Of a stretch of 64,000 nt of DNA, positions 17,153-25,876 are shown in pieces. The notes beneath the pieces are model-generated. The model made no database searches. It saw only the letters and a list, made by a program, of their open reading frames with translations, and was not told where the DNA came from. The stretch's first letter is position 1. Each line of letters begins with the position of its first letter. Location: contig JAJYBB010000005.1 of the NCBI GenBank assembly GCA_021779195.1, positions 62,001 through 126,000 of the forward strand. Direction: 5' to 3'. The translations under genes and the position numbers were made by a program. Source of the DNA: Bacteroidota bacterium (GTDB lineage: Bacteria; Bacteroidota; Bacteroidia; Bacteroidales; Paludibacteraceae).

Positions 17153-18271
17153 ATGAAATTAATTATTGACGATAAAATTCCATACATTCGGGGAGCATTT
17201 GAAAATGTGGCTGAGGTTATTTACCTGCCTGGTTCCAAAACAACACCTGAAGTAGTGAAAGATGCTGATGCCATTGTTACTCGTACCCGTACTATTTGTA
17301 ACGAGAAATTACTTGCCGGTTCTTCGGTTAAATTTATTGCTACAGCTACCATCGGTTTTGATCATATCGATACCGATTATTGCCAAAAATCGGGTATAAA
17401 GTGGACAAATGCACCGGGTTGCAATTCCAAATCGGTGGAGCAATACATTGCATCTACCTTGTTTGTACTCGCCGAACGTAAAAGCTGGGCATTGAACGAA
17501 AAATGCATCGGTGTAGTAGGGGTGGGCAATGTGGGCAGTAAAGTAGCCCGCATTTGCGAGATGCTCGGGATGAAAGTGCTGCTTAATGACCCACCGCGTG
17601 AAAGGGTTGAAGGTTCTGAAAAGTTTGTATGCTTACAACAGGTTATGGAAGAGGCCGATATTATCACGTTGCATGTTCCACTGAATATAAAAGGTGAAGA
17701 TGCCACTTTTCACATGGGAAATGAATTGTTCTTTGATTCATTAAACAAAAAACCTATTCTGATAAATTCGTGCAGGGGTGAAGTGGTTGAAACAAATGCT
17801 GTTAAAGCAGCTCTCAAAGCAGAAAAAATCTCCGGTTTTGTGTGTGATTGTTGGGAGAATGAACCTAATATTGATTTAGAATTACTCGGATTAACCGAAA
17901 TTGCTACTCCGCATATTGCAGGATATTCCAAAGATGGAAAAGCCACCGGAACCACAATGAGCGTGCAGGCTATCAGCAATTTTTTTGGACTCGGAATGAA
18001 CAAGTGGCAGCCCTCAGGGGTTGAATTACCGACTAATCCTACAATTGAAATTGATGGTGAAGGAATGACAGAACAGGAAATTATTTCTAAAGCGATATTG
18101 CATACCTATGATATTAGGAATGATGATGACAGCTTCAGAAAAAACGTTGTTCTTTTTGAGCAGTTACGGGGTGATTATCCAACTCGGAGGGAATTTCCTG
18201 CATTTACCATTCAGGCAAAGAACATGGATGAAAAAATACAGAAAAAATTAAAGCAAATGGGATTTAATTGA
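17153..18271 (+). CDS. pdxB: Erythronate-4-phosphate dehydrogenase-like (PdxB) D-2-hydroxyacid dehydrogenase
   Basis: A 372-residue protein from the ATG at 17153 (MKLIIDDKIPYIRGAFENVAE). The GTG start 7 codons earlier lies in a repeat and is less likely. It has the NAD-binding motif GVVGVGNVGS, catalytic Arg in INSCRGEVV, Glu in CDCWENEP and His in ATPHIAGYS. The C-terminal PdxB dimerisation region is present (NFFGLGMNKWQP onward). PdxB acts in pyridoxal phosphate synthesis. Its place inside a sugar-acid operon is odd: erythronate 4-phosphate is a sugar-acid phosphate, so either it is a passenger or it serves another hydroxyacid here. Confidence 0.85.
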   Translation: MKLIIDDKIPYIRGAFENVAEVIYLPGSKTTPEVVKDADAIVTRTRTICNEKLLAGSSVKFIATATIGFDHIDTDYCQKSGIKWTNAPGCNSKSVEQYIASTLFVLAERKSWALNEKCIGVVGVGNVGSKVARICEMLGMKVLLNDPPRERVEGSEKFVCLQQVMEEADIITLHVPLNIKGEDATFHMGNELFFDSLNKKPILINSCRGEVVETNAVKAALKAEKISGFVCDCWENEPNIDLELLGLTEIATPHIAGYSKDGKATGTTMSVQAISNFFGLGMNKWQPSGVELPTNPTIEIDGEGMTEQEIISKAILHTYDIRNDDDSFRKNVVLFEQLRGDYPTRREFPAFTIQAKNMDEKIQKKLKQMGFN

Positions 18272-18328
18272 TTTCCAATTGACTCATTTACTATTTAAGA
18301 AATAAACAATTAATACTAACTAAAATTT

Positions 18329-18351
18329 CCCCTTTAGGGGATTAAGGGGTC
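18329..18351 (+). repeat. GC-rich mini-palindrome before gnd
   Basis: CCCCTTTAGGGGATTAAGGGG lies directly upstream of gnd: a CCCC/GGGG hairpin with a second GGGG. Similar sequences are dispersed in many Bacteroidetes genomes. The last GGGG is 10 bp from the ATG at 18358 and could act in translation control. Confidence 0.45.
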
Positions 18352-18357
18352 TTATTT

Positions 18358-19812
18358 ATGAAACAAAAAGCAGATATCGGACTAATCGGGTTAGCCGTAA
18401 TGGGCGAAAACCTGGTATTGAACATGGAAAGTAAAGGGTACACCGTTGCAGTTTACAATCGTACGGTTGAAAAAGTAGATCAGTTCATTAACGGTCGTGG
18501 TGCCGGAAAAAAATTCATTGGAACACATTCAATCGAACAACTTTGCGATTCGTTGGAAAAGCCACGCAAAGTAATGATGCTGGTAAAAGCAGGAAAGCCG
18601 GTCGACGATTTTATCGATCTGATTATTCCTCATCTTGAATCGGGTGATATAATTATCGATGGAGGCAATTCACACTATCCCGATACCATTCGTCGTACCA
18701 AATATGTTGAAAGCAAAGGGTTGCTTTATGTTGGAACTGGTGTTTCGGGTGGCGAAGAAGGTGCTTTACTCGGTCCATCAATGATGCCGGGTGGTTCACC
18801 TGCTGCCTGGCCGGCTGTAAAAGATATTTTTCAGGCTGTTTCAGCCAAAGTGGAAGATGGAACACCTTGCTGCGACTGGGTGGGCGAAGGCGGTGCCGGA
18901 CACTTTGTAAAAATGGTTCACAACGGTATCGAGTATGGCGACATGCAGATTATTACTGAAGCTTATCAGGTTATGAAAGACTTACTTGGCTTGAGTGCCG
19001 ACGAAATGCACGATGTTTTCAAAGCCTATAATGAAGGTGATTTGGATTCATATCTGATTGAAATTACCCGCGATATTCTTGGATTTAAAGACGAAAAGGG
19101 TGAACCTTTAGTTGAAAAAATTCTTGATGCTGCTGGACAAAAAGGAACAGGTAAATGGACTGCTGTTTCGGCTCTCGATTTTGGTATTCCATTGACACTG
19201 ATTGGCGAATCTGTTTTTGCACGTTGTCTGTCTGCTCAGAAAGATATGCGTGTATTGGCTTCGAAAGCTATTCAGGGACCAAAAGTGAATTTCACCGGCG
19301 ACAAGGCACAAATGATTTCCGATATTAAAGATGCTCTTTTTGGTGCTAAAATTATTTCGTATGCACAAGGTTACAACTTAATGATGGAAGCTGCCAAAGA
19401 ATACAAATGGAATCTTAACTATGGTGGCATTGCTTTGATGTGGCGTGGTGGATGTATTATCCGTTCTGTATTTTTGGGTGATATTAAAAAAGCTTTTGAT
19501 ACTAATCCCGGATTAGAGAACTTGTTGCTCGATCCACATTTCAAAGAAATAGTTGAAAAAGCGCAAGCTGGATGGCGCAGGGTTTGTGCCACTGCACTTA
19601 CCAATGGAATTCCGGTTCCAGCGTTGACTTCGGCACTTTGCTATTTCGACGGATTGCGCACTGAACATTTGCCTGCCAACTTGTTGCAAGCTCAACGTGA
19701 TTACTTTGGAGCACATACTTACGAACGCATAGACCGTCCGCGTGGCGAATTTTTCCATACTAACTGGACAGGACGTGGTGGAGATACTGCTTCTACAACC
19801 TATGTTGTATAA
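18358..19812 (+). CDS. gnd: 6-phosphogluconate dehydrogenase, decarboxylating
   Basis: A 484-residue protein of normal family length. It has the N-terminal NADP site GLIGLAVMGENL, VYNRT after beta-2, the substrate motifs IIDGGNSHYPDT and GVSGGEEGALLGPSMMPGG, and catalytic Lys/Asn in HFVKMVHNGIEYGDMQ. The C-terminal tail ends RGGDTASTTYVV. It oxidises 6-phosphogluconate to ribulose 5-phosphate and CO2. It is the last gene of the LacI-led operon, giving that operon an exit into the pentose phosphate pathway. A strong terminator follows. Confidence 0.97.
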   Translation: MKQKADIGLIGLAVMGENLVLNMESKGYTVAVYNRTVEKVDQFINGRGAGKKFIGTHSIEQLCDSLEKPRKVMMLVKAGKPVDDFIDLIIPHLESGDIIIDGGNSHYPDTIRRTKYVESKGLLYVGTGVSGGEEGALLGPSMMPGGSPAAWPAVKDIFQAVSAKVEDGTPCCDWVGEGGAGHFVKMVHNGIEYGDMQIITEAYQVMKDLLGLSADEMHDVFKAYNEGDLDSYLIEITRDILGFKDEKGEPLVEKILDAAGQKGTGKWTAVSALDFGIPLTLIGESVFARCLSAQKDMRVLASKAIQGPKVNFTGDKAQMISDIKDALFGAKIISYAQGYNLMMEAAKEYKWNLNYGGIALMWRGGCIIRSVFLGDIKKAFDTNPGLENLLLDPHFKEIVEKAQAGWRRVCATALTNGIPVPALTSALCYFDGLRTEHLPANLLQAQRDYFGAHTYERIDRPRGEFFHTNWTGRGGDTASTTYVV

Positions 19813-19832
19813 AAAATCACTTTTTCACTTTA

Positions 19833-19866
19833 AAAAGCCCTTCGCTCAACAGAGCGAAGGGCTTTT
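19833..19866 (+). terminator. Terminator of the sugar-acid operon
   Basis: A 15-bp stem (19833-19847 with 19852-19866; AAAAGCCCTTCGCTC and its complement) closes on an ACAA-type 4-nt loop. The T side is inside the stem and continues into TATTT. Confidence 0.9.
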
Positions 19867-20367
19867 ATTTAATTATAGCTTTTCAAAATGCCGTTTATTA
19901 AACGAGAATGATAATTCAAAAGGAACCTTTTCTTTGGTTATATCTTTATGGCTGGACATTATATGATAATTTTAGTCCCTTGATCCAATATTGATAGATC
20001 TTTCAAAATCAAGTAAATATTATTTGCAACAATGCCCGGTGTTGATTGTGCGATGATTTGTCGCCATAATTTTTTGATTCTGCATTATGTTGCAAATTTG
20101 ATAGGACAATGTGCGGGTGGATTTAAAGTTTCAACATGCTTTTAAATTGACAAGAAAAATATTCATTCATCTTAGAGCTGTGTATCTTTTGAATTCCGAC
20201 TCGAGAATCTGTTTATTCTTATTTTGCAAAGTAGAATAGGAAGCAATTTTAAATAAATAGGAGTAACTGAATTGAAAAATCCAACTTATGCGTGCTTATT
20301 TCAAGTATACTACTTGTTTGTTCTCTATTTTGACCATATTTTATCCCAATAAATTTTTATCCCAATG
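19867..20367. other. Gene-free interval
   Basis: I see no convincing gene. The one structure is an imperfect long inverted repeat: ATTTGCAACAATGC at 20022-20035 and GCATTATGTTGCAAAT at 20082-20097, pairing around a 46-nt centre. Confidence 0.5.
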
Positions 20368-20375
20368 TATATTTG
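20368..20375 (+). promoter_or_regulatory. Promoter of the 20429 gene
   Basis: TATATTTG matches TAnnTTTG, giving a start near 20381 and a leader of about 48 nt. Confidence 0.55.
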
Positions 20376-20428
20376 CATCAACAAATTAATTGTCATTCAA
20401 AATTTTATTCATCTCTAAAATTTTTGTC

Positions 20429-22714
20429 ATGAAAAAAATTCTATTCTTTTTGAGTATTTTATGGGCTGCAACGACACTAACTGCCCAAAATTTCGTACCT
20501 ACTGCAGGTGTGTTTTATAATATTGTTCAAACCAGCTCCAATATGGTAGTTTGTCCGGCAGTTTCTGGTGGGTTATCAACAACACAACCTGTGGTGGCAA
20601 CTCTTGCTAATCTCAATTCCCAGGCATTCGAATTTATTGCTGTCCAGGGTGCAACCGATACTTATTTTATTCGCAACGGTGAAGGAAACTACTTAAATAA
20701 AGTTACAGGTGTTAGTTGGGATTATTGGAGTGTTATTTTTCAACCTGATACAGTGGGAACGAGTTCTGAATGGGTTATTTCGGGTACCGATCCAAGCAAT
20801 GTCAGATTGCAATTGGTAGCAAATTCCAAATATCTTGCTTCGGATAATATTACAAGCGGTTCTTCACTGTACTGCGATAAAGCAGTTGATAACGTGAATG
20901 GAGCTTACAAATTACAGATTGCTACAATCGATAACAAACCTACATTCATGATTTTGGGTAAAAGTATTCCACTTGAAATAGAAAAAGATTTGCAACCATG
21001 TCCGATTTTCGTAGTAGCAAAGGGACAGACTTACAATATAGATGTAACTCCTTCAACAGGGTTTTGGACTGAAAAAACTTCATATACTCCAGCTGATTTT
21101 ACTGCTGGTTCAGGAAAATTAAAAATTTATATTTCAGCAACAACAGCTAATATTGGCGATACGGGCAAAGTCGTATTTTCATACACACGATCGGGTGTAG
21201 TGTATAAATTAGATTCTATTCCGGTAACAGCCGTTGCTACTTATCCGCGCTATTTTATAAGCCATAAAGCAAGTGGATTAGTGATAGGGACTCAATCTTC
21301 TTCATCTTATCCTGCTCTAACCTCAAATATAGGAGATGTAACACAATATTTTATTCTTCGTCCGGTACATCCTGCTGTCAGCGACAGTTTATTTTATATT
21401 GAACAAGATGGTGATTATTTAATGTTGAAAAAATCGGCCACGAGTGGTTGGGATACAGAATATGGACAGGCTGCAGATGAATCAATATGGAAAATTGTTC
21501 CGCAAACAAATGGCACATGGTCCATATCAAACTTTCTTACCGGTAAGTATCTTGGAACAGATGATACGATTGTTGATAGCCGACTGTATGATGATAAAGC
21601 TTTTGTTGTTGATGCAACTTCTAAACCATTTTCTGAATGGATATTAGAAAATTCTGAAGTGATAAATAGTCCTACAATTTCAACCTTATCGGGTGTATCT
21701 TTAAGTGGCGGTTTGTTAGACAGTTCATTTGTTTCGACAAAGACAACTTATAATGTTTTGGCTCCAGCTGATTTGACCGCAATCACGGTTACCGGAATTT
21801 CATCTTCGAAAGCTGCATTTATCAACAACAATGGAGCTCAACTCACCAAGGATACTCCTGCAATCATCAACTGCGTTTCGGGGGATAATTCAAGTACTAC
21901 CAATTATACTTTCAATTATGTTCAATTAGGTTTTAGTGATTGGGCTGCACGTGGCGAAACCAATGCTTCACGTTCAATTCCAAGTCAATGGGGATGGAAG
22001 TGTGCAAATGCAAATTGGGTTTCTGCAAATTCAACGGCAATTGGTACTGTTCGTTACATCGATAATCCTGCTCATTACTACAGCTTGGGCGATACCCTTC
22101 ATACCGGAATGATGACCGATACAATTCCTTACAAGGGTCGTGTCATGTATATACGTTGGGATGGAAATATCGGTGTTAAAGGTGTATACAGATACCCTGT
22201 TGTACTTCAAGCAGGTAAGAACTATATCCTCACAGGAAAATTTGCATGGAATTCAGTAATTCCTTCTGGAGTTACTGCCGATACATTATCATTTGGGATC
22301 AACACTGCTGCTGATAGTACTGGAACAATAATTGCAACTGCTGATTCAGTGGTACAGTCAACTGATTTGATGGATATGCATAATTTTAAATTAACATTCA
22401 ATCCAGTTACATCAGGCTTATATTATTTCACTATACAAAGTAAAGCCACTATTTTGGCAGCCATAGGCAATTTGAATCTTTCTGATGGAATAACAGCGCT
22501 GGAAAATCCTAAATCATCTAGATTGTTTGCTACTGTTTCGGGTCAATTTGTGAATATTCACGGAACAAAGGGAGGTGATAAAATTAAGGTGTTCAGCGTA
22601 AGCGGGCAAATGATCAAGCAAGTAAATGCAAATTCTGATATAACACCTATTGTTTTAGAATCAGGTGTATATCTGATTGAAGTCAATAATTCGACGCTTA
22701 AAGTAGTTAAATAA
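20429..22714 (+). CDS. Secreted T9SS cargo protein with beta-trefoil-like repeats
   Basis: A 761-residue secreted protein, started at the ATG at 20429 so that the signal peptide (MKKILFFLSILWAATTLTAQ) is N-terminal. Two regions (about 10-165 and 275-410) carry RICIN/beta-trefoil-like patterns (YFIRNGEGNYLNK, NSKYLASDN; YIEQDGDYLMLKK, LTGKYLGTDD). A cadherin-like/BACON-like middle follows (about 425-500), then a jelly-roll-like module, and a T9SS type A sorting domain at the end (IKVFSVSGQMIKQ to GVYLIEVNNSTLKVVK). No catalytic domain recognised; a carbohydrate-binding surface protein is plausible. Confidence 0.8.
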   Translation: MKKILFFLSILWAATTLTAQNFVPTAGVFYNIVQTSSNMVVCPAVSGGLSTTQPVVATLANLNSQAFEFIAVQGATDTYFIRNGEGNYLNKVTGVSWDYWSVIFQPDTVGTSSEWVISGTDPSNVRLQLVANSKYLASDNITSGSSLYCDKAVDNVNGAYKLQIATIDNKPTFMILGKSIPLEIEKDLQPCPIFVVAKGQTYNIDVTPSTGFWTEKTSYTPADFTAGSGKLKIYISATTANIGDTGKVVFSYTRSGVVYKLDSIPVTAVATYPRYFISHKASGLVIGTQSSSSYPALTSNIGDVTQYFILRPVHPAVSDSLFYIEQDGDYLMLKKSATSGWDTEYGQAADESIWKIVPQTNGTWSISNFLTGKYLGTDDTIVDSRLYDDKAFVVDATSKPFSEWILENSEVINSPTISTLSGVSLSGGLLDSSFVSTKTTYNVLAPADLTAITVTGISSSKAAFINNNGAQLTKDTPAIINCVSGDNSSTTNYTFNYVQLGFSDWAARGETNASRSIPSQWGWKCANANWVSANSTAIGTVRYIDNPAHYYSLGDTLHTGMMTDTIPYKGRVMYIRWDGNIGVKGVYRYPVVLQAGKNYILTGKFAWNSVIPSGVTADTLSFGINTAADSTGTIIATADSVVQSTDLMDMHNFKLTFNPVTSGLYYFTIQSKATILAAIGNLNLSDGITALENPKSSRLFATVSGQFVNIHGTKGGDKIKVFSVSGQMIKQVNANSDITPIVLESGVYLIEVNNSTLKVVK

Positions 22715-22743
22715 TACTGATTCAAAACAAGAATCCTTTATAA

Positions 22744-22780
22744 AAAAAAACCGCACGATACCATTTGTGCGGTTTTTTTT
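22744..22780. terminator. Bidirectional terminator between convergent genes
   Basis: AAAAAAACCGCAC pairs with GTGCGGTTTTTTT around a 10-nt loop, with A-run and T-run on either side, so it can stop both the 20429 gene and the porT-like gene. Confidence 0.9.
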
Positions 22781-22805
22781 GTTTTTTAGCGGGAGATAAA
22801 ATTGT

Positions 22806-23519
22806 TTATTCAAAATTAAAAGTAAGCGTAAGCACGCGGGAAGTCAATTTTGTAAGTGCCCGGGTATAAAAATTATTGGCCGGTGTTATAAATCCGGCAT
22901 CTCGCTGGTCAACCGGAGTAAGCATATTGTTGAATCCCAACGCAAATTTCAACTCAGGAGCTAACTTAAAAAATGAATAATAAATATCGCAACCCACCCC
23001 AAATTCGGTATAAAAATCAAGTGGTTTCAGTAATACCATATCCTCGGTTGTTTTTCTTCCCAAATCGAGATACATGCCGCCACCCCAAATTAAATAAGGA
23101 CGATAATTTCCTTTGCGTTCAGCACTATATTTTAAATAAATGGGAAGGCATATTGGAATGGAAGTGTTGATAATGGAATCGCTGAAGCCCGCAGCGGAAA
23201 AGTTTAATTGTCGTTGTCCGAGTTGAAGTGTTGGCGTAAAGCGCAGATTCAAATAGCGGGATAATCGCATGTCGCTAATCATACCAACTGAGAACCCTGG
23301 ATTTAAAAAAGAAACGCGGGCATCGTAAACTTTTCCATTTATTGAATCGCCTGAAGTTCCAATTCCATAATCCATAAAGTTTATACCCAATGAAAAACCG
23401 AAATGCAAGAACTTATAATCAACATAAGGTAAATTTCCGCCTTCTTGAGCTGAACTAAAAAATCGGGAAACAAACAAAAAAACAAGTATTACAGTTATTT
23501 TTAAACGATAGGTTGACAT
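22806..23519 (-). CDS. porT: PorT-like outer-membrane beta-barrel protein (T9SS)
   Basis: A 237-residue protein with signal peptide (about 1-24) followed by amphipathic beta strands and a final strand ending in Phe-Glu (TSRVLTLTFNFE). The opening NLPYVDYKFLHFGFSLGINFMDYGI resembles PorT, a T9SS component needed for export of cargo with C-terminal sorting domains. At least three such cargo genes occur in this window. It is more PorT-like than a generic OmpW/outer membrane barrel, but I judged this by eye. Confidence 0.7.
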   Translation of the reverse strand: MSTYRLKITVILVFLFVSRFFSSAQEGGNLPYVDYKFLHFGFSLGINFMDYGIGTSGDSINGKVYDARVSFLNPGFSVGMISDMRLSRYLNLRFTPTLQLGQRQLNFSAAGFSDSIINTSIPICLPIYLKYSAERKGNYRPYLIWGGGMYLDLGRKTTEDMVLLKPLDFYTEFGVGCDIYYSFFKLAPELKFALGFNNMLTPVDQRDAGFITPANNFYTRALTKLTSRVLTLTFNFE

Positions 23520-23708
23520 AAAATATTATATTATAAATGCTTATGATTGTTGTATTTTCAAATCTGAAATATTTATTTTGTATGTTAGGCATACTGATGC
23601 CAATTTATAAAAACTACTTTTACAAACGGGAAAAAAGATTGATTATTGCACGATGAGTTAAAAATGAATCTATACATAATTTTCTCAAACGTTCATTTAA
23701 CAATCATT

Positions 23709-24977
23709 TTAAAATCTTCCTTTCCATAAATAACGTAACCATTCGCCTAATTTGTTTTCAGCCGAATTGTTTTGCACTTTCCAAATTCGTTCATTGATCA
23801 ATTCGTCGGGCATAAATTGCTGGTCGACGAAATGATTCGGGAAATCATGAGCGTATTTGTAATTTTTGCCGTAATTCAAATCTTTCATGAGTTTAGTTGG
23901 CGAATTTCGTAAATGTAAAGGAACTGGAAGGTTTCCGGTTCGTTCTACCAAAGCCATCGCATCGTCGATGGCTAAATAAGCCGAGTTACTTTTGGGTGAA
24001 GAGGCTAAATATACTGTCGTTTCCGCCAAAATAATTCGTCCTTCAGGCCAACCAATTTTTTGCAATGCGTCAAAACAAGTATTGGCAAGCAGTAAAGCAT
24101 TGGGATTAGCCAGCCCGATATCTTCGGCAGCCGAAATCACCAACCTTCGGGCAATAAATTTAGGATCTTCGCCACCAGCTACCATACGAGCAAGCCAATA
24201 AACGGCTGCATCTGGATCGCTTCCGCGAATGGATTTTATGAAAGCCGAAATAATGTCGTAATGCATTTCTCCATCCTTGTCGTATGCCATTGGGTTTTGT
24301 TGTAAACGCTCCGTTACAATTTCGTTGTTGAAAATAATCTTTCCTTCAGGTTGAGCCGCAACTACTAATTCTAAAATATTCAACAGTTTTCGGGCATCTC
24401 CACCCGAAAAACGCAATAAGGATTCAGTTTCTTTTAACTCAATTTCCCTGTTTTTGAGTTCAGTGTCGGTGCAAATGGCTCGCTGTGCAAGTTCCAATAA
24501 ATCAGTATTTTCCAACGGTTTCAATACATATACTTGACAACGGGAAAGGAGCGGAGTAATGACTTCGAAGGATGGATTTTCAGTTGTAGCACCAATCAAA
24601 GTTACGGTGCCATTTTCAACGGCACCAAGTAACGAATCTTGTTGAGATTTACTGAAACGGTGAATTTCATCGATAAATAAGATCGGATTTCCACCTTGTG
24701 TAAAAATGCGATTTGATTTTGCTTTATCAATCACTTCCCGCACATCCTTTACACCTGATGTAACAGCACTCAAGGTGTAAAATGGACGGTCAAGTTTGTT
24801 GGCAATTATTTTAGCAAGTGTAGTTTTCCCGACTCCAGGAGGTCCCCAGAGAATAAACGAAGCGACCCGTCCCGATTCAATCATCTGACGCAAAATGGCA
24901 TTTTCACCAACTAAATGTTTTTGCCCGATATAATCATCTAATGTTTTTGGTCGAAGTCGTTCGGCTAATGGAGGCAT
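23709..24977 (-). CDS. rarA: Replication-associated recombination protein A (RarA/MgsA) AAA ATPase
   Basis: A 422-residue protein, normal length. It starts MPPLAERLRPKTLDDYIGQ and has Walker A GPPGVGKT (about 45-52), Walker B ILFIDEIHRF, sensor-1 GATTENPSF and the C-terminal MgsA tetramerisation domain (YWLARMVAGGEDPKFIARRL, LHLRNSPTKLMKDLNYG). It acts on stalled replication forks. A promoter (TAAATTTG, minus strand, 25000-25007) lies 23 bp upstream. Confidence 0.97.
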   Translation of the reverse strand: MPPLAERLRPKTLDDYIGQKHLVGENAILRQMIESGRVASFILWGPPGVGKTTLAKIIANKLDRPFYTLSAVTSGVKDVREVIDKAKSNRIFTQGGNPILFIDEIHRFSKSQQDSLLGAVENGTVTLIGATTENPSFEVITPLLSRCQVYVLKPLENTDLLELAQRAICTDTELKNREIELKETESLLRFSGGDARKLLNILELVVAAQPEGKIIFNNEIVTERLQQNPMAYDKDGEMHYDIISAFIKSIRGSDPDAAVYWLARMVAGGEDPKFIARRLVISAAEDIGLANPNALLLANTCFDALQKIGWPEGRIILAETTVYLASSPKSNSAYLAIDDAMALVERTGNLPVPLHLRNSPTKLMKDLNYGKNYKYAHDFPNHFVDQQFMPDELINERIWKVQNNSAENKLGEWLRYLWKGRF

Positions 24978-24999
24978 ATAACTGCATTTTTTTTGTCTA

Positions 25000-25007
25000 C
25001 AAATTTA
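25000..25007 (-). promoter_or_regulatory. Promoter of rarA
   Basis: Minus strand reads TAAATTTG, matching TAnnTTTG, 23 bp before the start codon. Confidence 0.5.
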
Positions 25008-25141
25008 CTCAAAATTTTGACATGCAATTTATTCAATTCAAAAAATTATTTCGGTGCATTTTCATATTATTCTGCAAATATGGTTTTCGATTTAATACGA
25101 ATTGAAAATTTGACATAATCGACTATCTGGTAAGTGAAATT

Positions 25142-25675
25142 TCAGTAGGATTGGTACACTTTGCGGTAAAGCGTATCGCGTATAAACTCAAAATGTGTAT
25201 CGGTAAATTCGGGATTAGAGCTCATAAGTTTTAAGGGTGTAAATTTTTTTTGATTTTCGTAAGGCGGTTGTTCATAGAATTGTGCAAGCGGTTCGAATCC
25301 TTGATGTTGATAAAATTCAATACGTTTGCGTTTTTTTTGACTGGTTGGTAGCTCAACTTCCAAAACGACGGGAAGTTGAATTTGTTCCATAAAAAATTTC
25401 ATAGCCTGAGTTCCAATTTTTTGATTTCGTAAATGGGGTACGACAGCTAAATGTTCGATATAATAGAATGTTTCAAAAGTCCAGAAATGGAATAAACCTG
25501 CGAAATTATGATTTTGAATTAAAGCATAAGCACAAAACCGATCTTCGGTTTCTAAAATCTGGATCAATCCGTCTCTGCTTCTCCTTTCTGCAAATGGAAA
25601 TGCATTCCTGTAAAGATTGAATAAATCTTCAAAATGAATATCTTTTGAGTTGCCAATCCGATAAAAACTTAACAT
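25142..25675 (-). CDS. GNAT-family N-acetyltransferase
   Basis: I chose the Met at 25675 (MLSFYRIGNSKDIHF), giving 177 residues; the frame stays open to 25708. GNAT features: LYRNAFPFAERR near the start, the strand YIEHLAVVPHLRNQKIGTQAMKFF with the acetyl-CoA pyrophosphate-binding pattern (RNQKIG), and YQHQGFEP near the C-terminus. Acceptor substrate unknown. A -7 box (TAAATTTG, minus strand 25743-25750) lies upstream. Confidence 0.85.
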   Translation of the reverse strand: MLSFYRIGNSKDIHFEDLFNLYRNAFPFAERRSRDGLIQILETEDRFCAYALIQNHNFAGLFHFWTFETFYYIEHLAVVPHLRNQKIGTQAMKFFMEQIQLPVVLEVELPTSQKKRKRIEFYQHQGFEPLAQFYEQPPYENQKKFTPLKLMSSNPEFTDTHFEFIRDTLYRKVYQSY

Positions 25676-25742
25676 GATGTTAAATGCGATCATGAATGAA
25701 TAATACAAACTTTTATAAGCCCAAAAGTGAAAAAAATGATAA

Positions 25743-25825
25743 CAAATTTACATAATATATTGTTTGCCGAAATCATGTAAAGTTAGGCAAACCGTTGGCA
25801 AAGCCGACAAAAATTTGTACTTTTG
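25743..25825. promoter_or_regulatory. Divergent promoters of the GNAT gene and the NifU-like gene
   Basis: Minus-strand TAAATTTG at 25743-25750 faces the GNAT gene; plus-strand TACTTTTG at 25818-25825, with TTG at 25795-25797 (20 bp upstream), faces the gene at 25877. GGCAAA occurs twice and TTTGCC once between them (25763-25803). Confidence 0.55.
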
Positions 25826-25876
25826 TGCTCCTTTTGATAATCAAACTAAATTTTATAATAACTAAATAACAAAAGT

